Below are positions 45,616 to 56,480 of a DNA stretch of 64,000 nucleotides, in pieces. The notes under the pieces were generated by a model that ran no database searches, was not told the DNA's origin, and saw nothing but the letters and a program-made list of their open reading frames with translations. Both the position numbers and the translations under genes were made by a program. The first letter of the stretch is position 1; each line of letters starts with the position of its first letter. This DNA is from Rhea pennata (lineage: Eukaryota; Chordata; Aves; Rheiformes; Rheidae): positions 4,712,001 to 4,776,000 of the forward strand of contig NW_026907675.1 in NCBI RefSeq assembly GCF_028389875.1, written 5' to 3'.

Positions 45616-47284
45616 ATATTTGTGTCTGTTTGCCCTTTCTGATGATCCTGGACATTGGAGAAAGACTGAGCAAGTATGGAAATGTGACATGGAATTTCGA
45701 GGTGACTTTCAGCCTTTCCAAAAGGCATTGTAGGAGGCTGGAGGGACCAGCCCAAGCTGTCAGGGCTCTCTGAACCTGAGCGAGTCAGTGAAAAGACAGT
45801 TGTCTGCAGGGAAGTGAGGAGAATCCCATTTATGGGACCTCTAATGACTTTGTTTCATGAACTTTATGTAGTACTGGTGGCTGCCCAGCCTCCAGTTCCT
45901 TTTCAAAGGGGCATGAATGAGAATTAAAATGACCAGGAGTTATGTGTAAAGTCAGGCCTTGCCAGAGTTCTTTACAAGTTTCCAGAGTCCAGAATTTTCA
46001 GTCTCCTTTGGGAGCCAGTTATGCATTGCTCACTCTCTACAGCCTCTGGGGAGAACCAAGATGCAGGATCAACCCCCAGAGGCTCGTTAGTACTATTAAT
46101 CCCAAGGCACACGAAAGAGCAGAGACATTTAGGTCCTGCTGGGGATTTACTGCAGGAGCTGCTGAGAGAAGATGAAAAAATCAGGGCAAAACCTGAGCCC
46201 TGGCCAGTGGTCTGCAGAGTCCAGGGAAGGCAGGGACTTGGTGGTGGGGGGGGGGGATGCAGAGAGTGAAATCCCAACCTCGATCTTCATTCCCAGGCAC
46301 CATCAGTGCAGAGGTCACCCCTTCATGCTGAGGACTGCAGGCTGGCGCTGGATGTCCTGAGGCAAGTCATGGTGGTGTTTATATTACTGCTGGGCTTTTG
46401 CACAGTTACAGTTTGTGAGTGAGACCAGAGTCTCACTCCTGTCCTTTCCTGCATGTCTTCCTCACAGCTTCCTCCTCCCCCCAGATGCTGCCGAGTCCCT
46501 GGCACCATGGAGCAGAGATCCTGGAAGGGGCTGAGGGTGCTGAATTACAGCTGGGCTGCTGGTGTGGTGGAGCCGATCCTGGGGCACTTGTCCATCTTGG
46601 ATGGGCAGGCTATTCAGGGCTAGAAATGCTTTGTCCTTCCTTCCACCAACCATTAAGGGCTTTTCCTCTCCCCTTTCTCCTAGTCTTATAGGATTTGGTC
46701 TCCATCCCTCAGCTTTCACACATTTGACTCTCACTCATGCAGTGGGGAGGGCCGGGGACCTTAGTCATTCTGGGCTGACTATGGAAACCTCTCTTACTGG
46801 TATCCATCAATACAGCCTCCAGGGAAAGCCTAGGAGATGAGTGAGAGTGTAAAAGGCTCATCCATCCCCAGAGTTCTCTGGACAGTCCAGGCATCTGCTT
46901 GCCCATCTCCAAACTCACTGAAAGGTCTAAAGGGAGAGAAAGGGAATGGCAGAGACATGATTTTCTCGCTATTTTTGTGAGAACCCCAGGAAGGGCACCA
47001 GACAGAGGGCTGTGTGGGAGCACTGCAAGCACAGCTGCCTGTGCTGAGGTCCAGCTGTTGGGCTGGGGTGTGTAGGGAGGCAGCCCTAGAACCCTCAGGA
47101 ACCACCACAGAGGAGGCAAAGATGTGAGGAAAATGATCTTCCCTGTGCTTTTCCTTTTCTCCTTGAAAAAAAAATGAAAAGAAAAAAAACCCTTCTTCAT
47201 AGTGTTTTCTACAAAGAGGCTGCAATGAGTGGTTTTTAGGTATCTGCTGAGACTGAACATGGACTTTCTGGAGCAAGTCCAGCA

Positions 47285-47735
47285 AAGAGACAGAAGGATG
47301 ATTAGATGATTAAGAGAAAGGAGTATCTGTCATATAAGGAGAGGCTGCAAGTTCTTAGACTGTGTAGGCTGGAGAAGAGAGGGGGGATTTTATCAATGTG
47401 CATAAGTATCTGAAGAGCAGGTGTCAAGAGGATGGGACCAGACTGTGCTCAGTGGTGCCCAGTGCCAGGATGAGAGGCAAGGGGCACAAATTGAAACACT
47501 AGAAATTCCGTGCAAACACAATAAAATACTTCTTCGCTTGAACTGCTTGCCTGGAGAAGCAGTGGAATCTCCATCCTTGGAGATACTCAGTGCTTAACTG
47601 GACAGTGTGCTCCAGTGTGTTCAATGTGTCCTAGGCAATGTGCTCTAAGTGACTCTGCTTGAGCAGGTGGGTTAGACCAGATAGCATGCAGAGGTCCCTT
47701 CCAAACTCAACTGTTCTGTCATTCTTTGAGTTTTT
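47285..47735 (+). mobile_element. CR1 LINE, 3' part (plus), upstream of the intact OR
   Basis: CR1-like from AGGAGAGGCTGCAAG through AAGTATCTGAAGAGCAGG, GGGCACAAATTGAAACAC and TCCATCCTTGGAGATACTC to a final TTCTGTCATTCTTTGAG. It ends about 110 bases before the splice acceptor of the OR coding exon and is not present at the same place in the 58.6-kb OR unit. Confidence 0.88.
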
Positions 47736-47833
47736 CGTGTTTTTTTGTTTGTTTTTTCCTTCATGCAAGATTATATGGCTATTCTTCTGTCAAAAATATT
47801 CTTACTTCATCTTAAATCAAGTACAAACAAACA

Positions 47834-47848
47834 TTCTTCTTTTTTCAG
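47834..47848 (+). promoter_or_regulatory. Probable 3' splice site before the OR coding exon
   Basis: A strong pyrimidine tract ending in TTTTTTCAG at 47,848, with the first ATG 38 bases further on. OR genes usually have non-coding upstream exons spliced just ahead of the coding exon. Confidence 0.6.
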
Positions 47849-47886
47849 GCCTATTTCTTGAAAGCAGGAAAAAGAAAGATAGATGT

Positions 47887-48873
47887 ATGATGGCAATGGA
47901 GAAAGATCGATGGGAGAATGGGACATCATCATGGGAGTTCCTCCTGCTGGGAATGTGGAATATTCCCTCACTCCAGACAACACTCTTCCTCCTCTTGCTC
48001 ATGGTCTACTTGGTGTCCGTGGTTGGGAATATCCTCATTGTTGCACTGGTGGTTGCAGACTGGCACCTGCACACTCCCATGTACTTCTTTCTGGGCAATC
48101 TCTCCTATCTGGAGACCTGCTACAGCTCCACCATCTTGCCTCGGCTGCTGGACAGCTTCCTGACTGGGGACAGGACCATCTCTGTTCAAAGCTGTATTGT
48201 ACAATTCTATTTCTTTGGTTCTTTTGCAGCTAGCGAATGTTACCTGCTGGCCATAATGTCCTACAATCGATACTTGGCCATATGCCAGCCCTTGCTCTAT
48301 GCAAGCATCATGACCTGGAAGGTCTGTCTCCAGATGGTGGCTGCATCTTGGTTAATGGGTTTCCTTATCTCTACGGCAATCCCTCCTTTCTTATCCCAGT
48401 TGAAGTTTTGTGGCTCCAAGGCCATTGACCACTTCTTTTGTGATCTTGCTCCATTGCTGGAACTTGCCTGCAGTGACACTAGGAAAGTCACTCTCATTGC
48501 TTTCGTATTCAGCTTCTTGGATATAGTCTTCCCCTTCTTGTCCATCCTGGCTTCCTACGCATGCATCATAGCTGTCATTCGGAGGATCCCATCCAGTGTG
48601 GGCAAGCAAAAGGCCTTTTCCACCTGCTCCTCACACCTCACTGTTGTCTCTGTTTTCTACAGTACCCTCATCATTGTCTACACACTGCCCAGAACCCCCC
48701 AGCTGAGGCAGCTCAACAAAGTGTTCTCCTTTTTCTACACTGTCCTCACACCCCTTGTCAATCCCCTCATTTACAGTCTGCAGAACAGGGAGGTCAGGGA
48801 AGCCATGAGAAGAGTGCTCAGAAAAGCTTTGGCCATCTCCAGAGCTCAGAACATTGCTGTGCCAGGGTCTTAA
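47887..48873 (+). CDS. Olfactory receptor, OR11A-like, intact
   Basis: An uninterrupted class II odorant GPCR. Three in-frame ATGs (47,887, 47,890, 47,896) allow 328, 327 or 325 residues. Numbering below is from 47,896. The extracellular N-terminus has an NGT glycosylation site (N8). The TM1 GN is at 44-45, HTPMYFFLGNLS at 59-70, and the conserved TM3 Cys is at 100. The TM3 end reads MSYNRYLAIC (121-130), with Asn in place of the usual Asp of the DRY motif. KAFSTCSSHL is at 239-248 and NPLIY at 289-293, followed by a basic tail. Length and all seven spans are normal. The open frame extends upstream past the splice acceptor, but the ATGs after the acceptor are the credible starts. It would sit in the cilia membrane of olfactory neurons and signal through Golf. 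Related loci are at 58,603, 17,963 and 9,078. The subfamily name is by similarity only. Confidence 0.92.
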   Translation: MMAMEKDRWENGTSSWEFLLLGMWNIPSLQTTLFLLLLMVYLVSVVGNILIVALVVADWHLHTPMYFFLGNLSYLETCYSSTILPRLLDSFLTGDRTISVQSCIVQFYFFGSFAASECYLLAIMSYNRYLAICQPLLYASIMTWKVCLQMVAASWLMGFLISTAIPPFLSQLKFCGSKAIDHFFCDLAPLLELACSDTRKVTLIAFVFSFLDIVFPFLSILASYACIIAVIRRIPSSVGKQKAFSTCSSHLTVVSVFYSTLIIVYTLPRTPQLRQLNKVFSFFYTVLTPLVNPLIYSLQNREVREAMRRVLRKALAISRAQNIAVPGS

Positions 48874-48995
48874 GACCATGTGTGGTGCATATGTAAACTA
48901 CCAAGGAGACAATGGGGGAAGATGTTTGCTTGGTGCCAGGAATTGCTCAAGGAGTATGTGAAGCTAAAACAGAAAGGGATGGAAGAGTCCATTAG

Positions 48996-49050
48996 CAAAT
49001 ATATATATATTAGCATATACATACATTATGTTTAGATATATATATATATG
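48996..49050. repeat. TA-rich simple repeat
   Basis: Two runs of TATATA separated by ATACATACATTATG, in the 3' flank of the intact OR. Confidence 0.8.
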
Positions 49051-49068
49051 TATTTCTCTAAGTCATCT

Positions 49069-49074
49069 AATAAA
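49069..49074 (+). terminator. Possible polyadenylation signal of the intact OR
   Basis: AATAAA, the first clear signal, about 195 bases after the stop codon at 48,871-48,873. Confidence 0.5.
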
Positions 49075-49080
49075 GACTGA

Positions 49081-50120
49081 TGAAAAAAAGTGTCTATATG
49101 TGTGCTTATAGGTGGTCAAGATGACATGAGTCCAATCCGACATATAGAGATATGACCCTCTAATAAGCTCAGATAGTGCAACTCTTGCCATGCACAGCAA
49201 TTTCAGATCTCTGTTAATATCCCTGTTTACTGCCTCTTATTTCCCAGCCACTGAACTTCCTTTCTCATCTCTGCTAGAGCAAAAGGTCTCTTCTCCTTCC
49301 TTCGGATAAAATTAACTGTCTCAGTGCTGAGGTGTTGCAAACTATCTCAATATCAATGACTATGCTGTCCTCTGTCAATCTGCTCTAGTGTTTTAAATCA
49401 CTCCTTTGAAGAGGGAAACTGTGTTGGAGCTCTGCCAAGAGTTTGCCACTTAGCTATGGCAGTCTCCTGGTTTGCCTCCTTGTCTTCCCGAGTACTGACA
49501 TGCACTGTTGTCTTTGAAGATGCTGACCTTGAAGGCCTGCCAGCTTTCCTGAGCTCCTCAGCCCTTCAAAGCTGCTTCCCATGGCATCCCACCTAGAATT
49601 ACCTTCCATAAACACAGGTCTTGTCATCTCCAGTCCTGGGTCTGGACACTGCTTTTCCTCTTCAGTCCTTCACTCCTCATCGGATTTGAAACTCCACTAT
49701 TTCACACTGACTGCAGCTACAGCTGCCACTGATTATCACTTCCCCAGACAGTTCTTCCTTACTAGTGATAGTAGAACCCACTGGGCCTCACCTCTGGTTG
49801 GCTCATCCAGTACCTCTGTCAAGAAGATATCTCTGAGACCCTCCAGAAATCTCCTTGTCTGCTTGGGCCCTGCAGGGCTACACTTCTTGAAGATGTCAAG
49901 GAGGTTCAGGTCCCCAACAAGAACGAGGGTCTGTCATCCAGAGACTTCCTCAGAATTTCTGAAGAAGGCCTCATCTGCTTCCCCACCACGATTATGTGGT
50001 CTGTAACAGTCTCCTGCCACCAGGTCCCATGACAGGCTTCTCCTTCAATCTTTGCCTTCAAGCTCTCAAACAGCCTCTCATTCATTCCATAGAAGAGCTT
50101 CTTGCATGGAAGCTGCTTCT
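49081..50120. other. No gene seen
   Basis: 3' flank of the intact OR. A 141-codon plus frame (49,581-50,006) is Ser/Pro/Leu-rich. Its 3' part may be reverse-complemented CR1 RT-domain sequence, given the GGTCCCCAACAAGAACGAGG-type text near 49,910, but this is weak. Confidence 0.4.
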
Positions 50121-50955
50121 TCACAGAATCACCGAATCACAGAAAGGTTGAGGTTGGAAGGGTCCTCTGGAGATCATCTAGTCCAGCTTCCTTGGTCAAG
50201 AAGAGTCACCTAAAGCACATTGCAGAGGTTCGCATCCAGGCAAGTTCTGAATATCTCCCGAGATGGAGACTCCACAATCTCTCTGGGCAACCTGTTCCAG
50301 TGTCCTGTCACCCTCACAGTGAATTTTTCCTCATGTTCAGATGGAATTTCCTGTGTTTCAGTTTATGCTCATTGCCTCTTGTCCTGTCACAAGGCACCAC
50401 TGAACAGAGTCTGGTCCCATCCTCTTGACACCCTCTTTTCAGGTATTTGTAGATATTGATAAGACCCCCCCCTCAGTCTTCTCTCCTCCAGGCTAAACAG
50501 GCTCAACTGTCTCAGCCTTTCCTTTCTTTCCTCACAGGGGATATGCTCCAGGCCCCTTATTGTCTTTGTAGCCCTACGCTGGACACTCTCTGTAGCTCCA
50601 TGTCTCGTACTGGGGAGCCCAGAATTAGACACAGTACTCCAGATGAGGCCTCACCTGGGATGAGTAGAGGAGGAAGAGAACTTCCCTTGACCTGCTGACA
50701 TCGCTCTAATGCCCCCTATGATACCATTGATCTTCTTGGCTACAAGGGCACTTTACTGGCTCATGGTTAACTTGTCCACCAGCACTCTGAAAGTTCTTCT
50801 CTGCAGAGCTGCTTTCTAGCAGGTCAACCCTCAATCTGTACTGGTGCATGGGTTTATTACTCCCTAGGTGCAGGGAGTTGCCCTTTTTGAAATTCATGAG
50901 GCTCTTCTCCATCCAACTCTCCAGCCTGTCCAGGTCTCAAACTGCTCCCTGCCAG
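50121..50955 (-). mobile_element. CR1 LINE, 3' part with RT C-terminus (minus)
   Basis: Begins on the plus strand with TCACAGAATCACCGAATCAC (reverse-complemented octamer end), then GGTTGAGGTTGGAAGGGTCC. It continues through the reverse-complemented end of the reverse transcriptase frame (50,632-50,387 encodes the [20 protein letters not shown]-type segment) to a segment near 50,950. It is diverged, with frame breaks. Confidence 0.92.
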
Positions 50956-53900
50956 GAGTGCGGTGGACTTCTAGCTAAGCAAATGGGAGTATTCTCTTTC
51001 TCCTGAGTTGAATTGCTTGTTGGGCACTGCAGACTGTGCTGAGCCTATCTGGGGTGAGTCAGGAGGAATGCCATTTCCTAAACAGAGGGTGCAGCCCTTT
51101 TGGTATGAAAGGCTGCCTCTAGCTGCCACTCTCAAAGGGTATTTTTTTTTCATATAGTTCCAATGCAGTATCTGCCAATGCTGAGAAAGTGCTTTGGACC
51201 TCTCTGGTCTCTTTGAATGGCCCTAGACATTTGGCAAATGATTCTCCTCTTCATGACAAAACAGAAAACCTCTGTGTAGACCCCTGATTTGAGGAGAACC
51301 CTATTCACCAATCTTTTGGAAACAGATTTTTTTTTTCTTTCCAGAATCACATTCCTCTGTCTATACCTAAAACTAGATACTTCTCCATCTGACTTGTGGC
51401 TCCCTGGACAATTGTTGTCAAGGAGTTACATCTGTGGAGCTTTGGGAAAGTCTCTGCTGGACTGTTTGGCCCTGTCCACTCCAGGCACCTTTCATGCTAG
51501 GTGATGGTTAGCTCAGTTGTGACATCTACCCTGTGCATGGAGATGCCTAGGGGAAATGAATCCCCCCCGTGCGTTGCTGCACCCTAAACCTCTGCAGTCA
51601 AGAAGAGAGCAGAGGGAACATGATTTCTCCCTTCCTTCTCTAAAATGGCTAGGGCTCACACTAGTAAGAGAAAAGACCACCTCCTTTTAGACCTGCAATA
51701 TGGACTTCTTGGAAACCATAAAGTCTTCTTCAGCCACCATGAAGAAATCTCAGTGGGGATGAGAAGCAAATACCATCTGCTATATTTACTTGTTCTTTTT
51801 TTCATTGGCCCAAAAAAATGTAAATAAAAATAAAATGTAGGATAAACAACTCCTACATATTTTTTTCTACAACCAGGCAATTTCCCAAGGTTAATTTTAG
51901 ACCAAGCTCAGTTGTCATTTTCTGTGGAAAGATAAATTTTCTTTAATATATGTCTAGTGAATCATTTTATTTTACACACTCTCTTTTCCTTTGTATAAAA
52001 AAGGAAATGATGCTGTATAGAGATTAACAGCATACATATACCAGTGCTTATAATTAGTAATGCCAGACATTTTTTTTTTGCCGCAAATATATATATATAT
52101 GCTAATCTTGCTAAAACTACTGATACTTCTATAAGAACATTTTCCATTTGTGGAAAGAAGATTATATCTTCTCTTTTTCTTCCTACAAACTACAAATGTT
52201 ATTGTCTGCATGAGGTAAACTTGCATTCCTAAAATTTTAGCTAGCCAATAACTCATCTAGCTAAGTCTTCTGCTGCCTACCTCTCCACTGATACCATAAT
52301 TTGTCCACCTGCCTGGCTGTCTCTCTGTCTATCTATTTTGCAAGGATTTTGATTCTTCTCTCTGATATTTATCCTGCCTCATCTTTGTGTAATTGGTGGC
52401 CAGATTTCCAGTCCAGAGCCTTGTCACTAGTTCCTGTCTGTAATCATCTCTATGCCCACCCTCCTGTGGTCACCTCTATCTTGCTGCCTGTGTCTCCTGA
52501 TCCCATGCCCATCTCTGTCAATTAGGACTGGATCTGTTGCATGGCCACATTTTACAGTCATTTCAGGAATGAGCACATCTTCTGCTAGCCTCTGTCACTC
52601 CATGAAGGCTTCCAAAATACCCTTTGCAGTTCTCCAAAAAAAAAAAAAAAAAAAAAAAAGACAAGAATTCTCTTCTGAAAACCAGGTGGCCTGAGGACAA
52701 TGCCATCTATACATAAAAGTAAGGCAAGCAGTTTTATATTTTTTATCTTCAAATCTCATTTCCATTACTTCATCCTCAGACCCATGAAACTACCCAGAAT
52801 AGAGCAGGGAGTTGTGCTACAGCATCTCTGGAGGTGAGCTTCTGTATATCCTTTCTTCTACCTCAAAAAAAGCATACAATAGCTCACTTCCATGCAGTGT
52901 GTGCATGGGGAATGCCCTGGCTCTGCAGAGATGCTGCTGTAGCCTTGCAGAAGAGATTCTGAGGTGATTCTCAAAGAAAACATTATCCAGACTTTATTAA
53001 AAGCATCATGAGTGCTGCTAAAGCAAGAGATGGATTGCTGCAGATACTTTGTGCCCTGATACTCAGTCTTAATTTTAGCTGCAATTGATGATGCCTTTGT
53101 GTAGGCGTTTGAGGTTTGGAGATTTTGGAATCTGAGTGAAAGAAAAAAAGCCAAGAGGAAGGTCACTATCCGTAGGGAGTGGTTCTGCTTGCTCTACCAG
53201 GTTAATGGCAAGCAGTAAAGGGCATGAGATGGGAAAGCAGCTTTGCCAAATAAGATCAAAGACGGAAAAACAAATGGATCACCATTCTCAGATCACAGGG
53301 CAACACACCTGACACCCATTCTGTGACAGCTGCAGTGTAGCTTGACCACCTTTGGACATAGCACAAGGAGATTGGCTTTCCTCCTTCCTAGGAGGACTGT
53401 GTGGACCAAGATGAATTGAGATTCCAAAGCTCCTCTTTGCATTCATTGGCTATATGGGAGCTCAGGGACCTTTCACATGGAGACAACAACATGAGAGTCA
53501 TGCATGCTTGTTTGGGAGATGTTGTGGCATTCATCTGACAAAAGATCAGGACTTCATGGGAGGGCAGCAGGATTTCAGGGCTGGGGTGATGGGGATGTTG
53601 AGGGAAGAGGTGATGTGATGGCCTAATGGGCTCAGTTGTGGGAGAGGCTATGGGAGGTGGTTATGAAGGGCCCAGGGCCAGGGCAAATGTATTTTTATAG
53701 GGGAATCTATGCCATGCTCAGCATGGTAAGGGGTGGTTCCTGCTCTGGGTCAGAGTGCCTGACAGCACTGTGCACAAAGGGGCACCCAGGATCAGCACAC
53801 CCTCTCGGGCCCCAGAGATATGGGCAAGGATTTCAGAAATGGTTGGAGCTGTTCTGCTTCCATACTCCTAGTCCTTGGACACTGGGTCCTGTCTGTCAAT

Positions 53901-54470
53901 GAAGATGAAAGCTTTGCTCCCAGTAAGGACCTGGAAGGGGCCTATATTTTACCACTGACCCTCCTCCTCTCAGTAAACTCACAATATGAGGTTGGTGGTG
54001 TCTGTTCAGGGCAATCTTCACTCCAGATCTCCCTGCTTGATCCATTTCTGGGAGATCTTCTGTTCTTGCCTCTGAGCTGAAAGGTTTCTGACCATTGAAT
54101 TCATACTTGTCTTGTCTTCAAGGCAGGAGAAGAGAGGAGGCAGCAGCCCAATGAGCATGGCACAGGCACATTCCATCTTCATAGCTTGCAAGACAGAGAC
54201 TGGACAAGGAGGCAGACCTTGGGCAAGAGGTTCGGTGGGGTGTGATGGTTGTGGATTGCTTTTCCAAAAGAGTTTTTTTTCTTTGTTTCAGGATGAAAGT
54301 GATCTGCCTATGGAATATGACATTCTTTAGGGGTGGGTACTATGTCAGATGATCCCAAAACCTTTGCCATGGAGGTTTACTGCACTGGTGGCAGCATGCA
54401 GGAGGTGGAAGCAAGGAGAACCTACAAAGGAGCAATTGAGAAACATGGCCTGAGCATGGAGCGATGGTGT
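50956..54470. other. AT-richer gene-free region
   Basis: No coding gene, RNA gene or identifiable transposon was recognised in about 3.5 kb. Short A- and T-rich runs occur (for example 51,137, 51,327 and 52,069), and there is a 24-base A run at 52,636-52,659. The composition is clearly more AT-rich than the duplicated blocks to the left, and the sequence appears single-copy within the window. Confidence 0.5.
52636..52659 (+). repeat. A24 homopolymer
   Basis: Twenty-four consecutive A after TTCTCC. No retrocopy was recognised upstream, so it may be simple sequence or the tail of an unidentified retrotransposon. Confidence 0.85.
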
Positions 54471-54479
54471 CAGGAAAGC

Positions 54480-55530
54480 CAAAGCTCAGATTTGAGAGGA
54501 CATCCTTTGACACTTGAAGAGCTGAAGAATGAAAGAGTTGATCCATTGTTGAATGGAGTGAGTTACTTAATGAGAGTCGACTCACAGAAGGCTGAGGAAC
54601 TCCTCTGTGATTCCTGAAAAGATTCAAGGAGAAGTAGAACTACTAGGGGTGGATGAGGATTGCATCAGAGATTACTCATGAGAACTCAGCCTCTGAAAGC
54701 CATGGGACCTGACAAGCTGCATCTGAGTGTAGTGAAGGAAGGCACCAATGTCCTTGCAAGGACGGTCTCTGTCATTTTTGAGCGATCAGGGCAGGCATAC
54801 ACAATGACTGGCGGAAAGAAAATTTGAAGCTGTCTTCAGAACGAGCCGTTCTTGTCATCATTAATTAATAGTCGAAGGAACAACAGGTGAGACTTCACTT
54901 TACTGAGACTTCAGTGTCTCAGCAAATCATGGAGTGAGTCCTCGTGAAACACATTTATGAGCACTTGGAAAAGAATGTGGCTGGCAATAATCAGCATGAG
55001 TTTCCCAAGTTTAACTCTTGCCTCACCAACCTTGTTACCTTCCACAGCAGAACAACTGGATTAGTGGAAGAGGGAAGAGCAGTGGATGTCAATTACCTTG
55101 TCTTTAACAAGATTTTCTCAAGACATGATTTCTCAAGTCAGGATGTGATGGTCTACATGGGTGGACAACCAGAAGAACAACATTGATTGGGTGACTAGGC
55201 ACACTGTAGACTGTTTGATGGGTCATACTCTATCTGGGGACTTTTAACAAGTGTAGTCCTTCAGTGGTCTGTCCTGGGATCTGTCCTGTTTTACATCTTT
55301 ATCACAAACCTGGAGGATGTCTGCAGAAGAGAACAAACTGGGTGGGTAACACCCAATATGCTCAAAAACAAAGCAGACATCAAGAGGGACCTCAAATGTC
55401 TTGATAAACAGGTAGCATGAAAATGCATGAAATTCAACAAATGCCAAAGCCTGCCTCTGGGAATTAAAAATCCATTGCAACAGCAAAGGCTGGAGACAGA
55501 TTACAGGGAGCAGCAATGGCCAGCTGCTCC
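54480..55530 (+). mobile_element. CR1 LINE reverse transcriptase remnant (plus)
   Basis: Frames in this stretch resemble successive CR1 RT segments. A PLLNGVSYLM...QKAEELL segment is near 54,545-54,600. A KAMGPDKLHLSVVKE-like segment is near 54,695-54,740, with VSVIFERSG next. A SCLTNLVTFHSRTTGLVEEGRAVDVNYL-like segment falls within 55,016-55,110. A VLGSVLFYIFITNLEDV-like segment is near 55,270-55,320, then a KFNKCQSLPLG-like one at 55,430-55,460. Many stops and frameshifts are present, and the catalytic DD-containing part is lost between the last two segments. It is very old. Confidence 0.8.
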
Positions 55531-55989
55531 CAGATGGATAGCCTGCTGGCAGCCAAGTGTGCTAACATAGTCAACAGGGCAGAGACCCCACCAGCCAAGG
55601 CCCAGCCCCTCCATATCCAAGGAAGTTGAGCAGGGAAGACCTGGAAATGGTAGGCAGGTTCAAGCAAGACTAGATCATCAGGCAAGTTCTTGCTGACAAG
55701 GCAGGTCTGATGTCAAGCTGGGAACGCAAGTCACCACATCAAGATCAGATCCAATGAGAGTGGTCGGGGTCAGACAAAGCCCTATAGCTGCAGGGCAGGT
55801 CCATAGAGATGAGGCATGTCCAAGGTCAAGCTGGAAAGTCAGGCTATGAGTCAGAGTCTGGATCAACAGGGCCCATGGCCAGGAACAGGCACACCTGTAA
55901 CACAGCTGTGGAGAGGCACACCTGCAATGTAGCTCAAGGTGGGACTGAAGATTCAGGGCTGAACTTAAATGAGCTCCTGGGCCTTTGAG
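55531..55989. repeat. GGTCAAG-rich insert between two CR1 parts
   Basis: A stretch with recurrent CAGG-CAAG-TC, GGTCTGATGTCAAGCTGGGA and GTCCAAGGTCAAGCTGGAAA elements, giving a weak internal repetition of roughly 40-70 bases. It separates two collinear CR1 pieces. No gene is seen. Confidence 0.4.
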
Positions 55990-56480
55990 AGGGGATGTAT
56001 TTGGAGGCCCCTAGGGAGTCCGGTCAGAGCTGTGAAGGCCTCTTATTGCCCGCAGGCTCTGTCAAAAGCCTGACCAGGAACAGTTCTGTAGAAAAGAGCC
56101 TGGGGATCCTGCTGCACAGCCAAGGCAACGTAAGCTGGAAGTGTGCCCTGGCAGTGAGAAAGGCCAACAGCCTCCTGGGCTGTGTGCACAGGAGCATGGC
56201 CAGCAGATCAAGGGGAGTGATCACACCCCCTTACTCAGTGCTCATTAGACCACATTTAGAGTGCCACATCCAGAGCTGAATCCCAAATACAAGAAAGACA
56301 ACAGCATACTGGAGCCAATTCAGTACATGGCCATTAGGATGCTCAGGAAGCTGCTGCACACAATTCTGTGTCCATGGAGCCAGCAGCTCCTGCCTTCCAG
56401 CCAGGGAAGAGGCCAAGGAGACTCCAACAGGACTGAGAGGAATCCTGCCCTGTAGCACCCACTGATGCAACAGCAGGAGC
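55990..56480 (+). mobile_element. CR1 LINE C-terminal RT remnant (plus)
   Basis: The frame 55,995-56,279 shows the CR1 C-terminal pattern: KSLGILLHSQGNVSWKCALA, then VRKANSLLGCVHRSMASRSR, then YSVLIRPHLECHIQS. It continues the RT of 54,480-55,530 after the insert. Confidence 0.85.

Larger units (their letters stand above)
45745..48900 (+). repeat. Tandem OR gene unit, copy 1
   Basis: The stretch from TCAGGGCTCTCTGAACCTGA through the OR coding exon resembles the unit starting at 56,745, including a CCAGTTATGCATTGCTCACTC element near 46,015 (57,001 in copy 2). The two units are diverged but collinear, about 10.7-11 kb apart. The upstream half may contain the non-coding 5' exon of the OR gene, but no gene is recognisable there. 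A G10 run lies at about 46,245-46,255. Confidence 0.75.

Noticed and set aside
49581-50006. 141-codon Ser/Pro-rich plus-strand frame downstream of the intact OR
   Set aside because: No domain is recognised, and its 3' half may be reverse-complemented CR1-type sequence.
52636-52659. Poly(A) tail of a processed pseudogene
   Set aside because: No recognisable exon-like coding sequence lies upstream and no target-site duplication could be seen.
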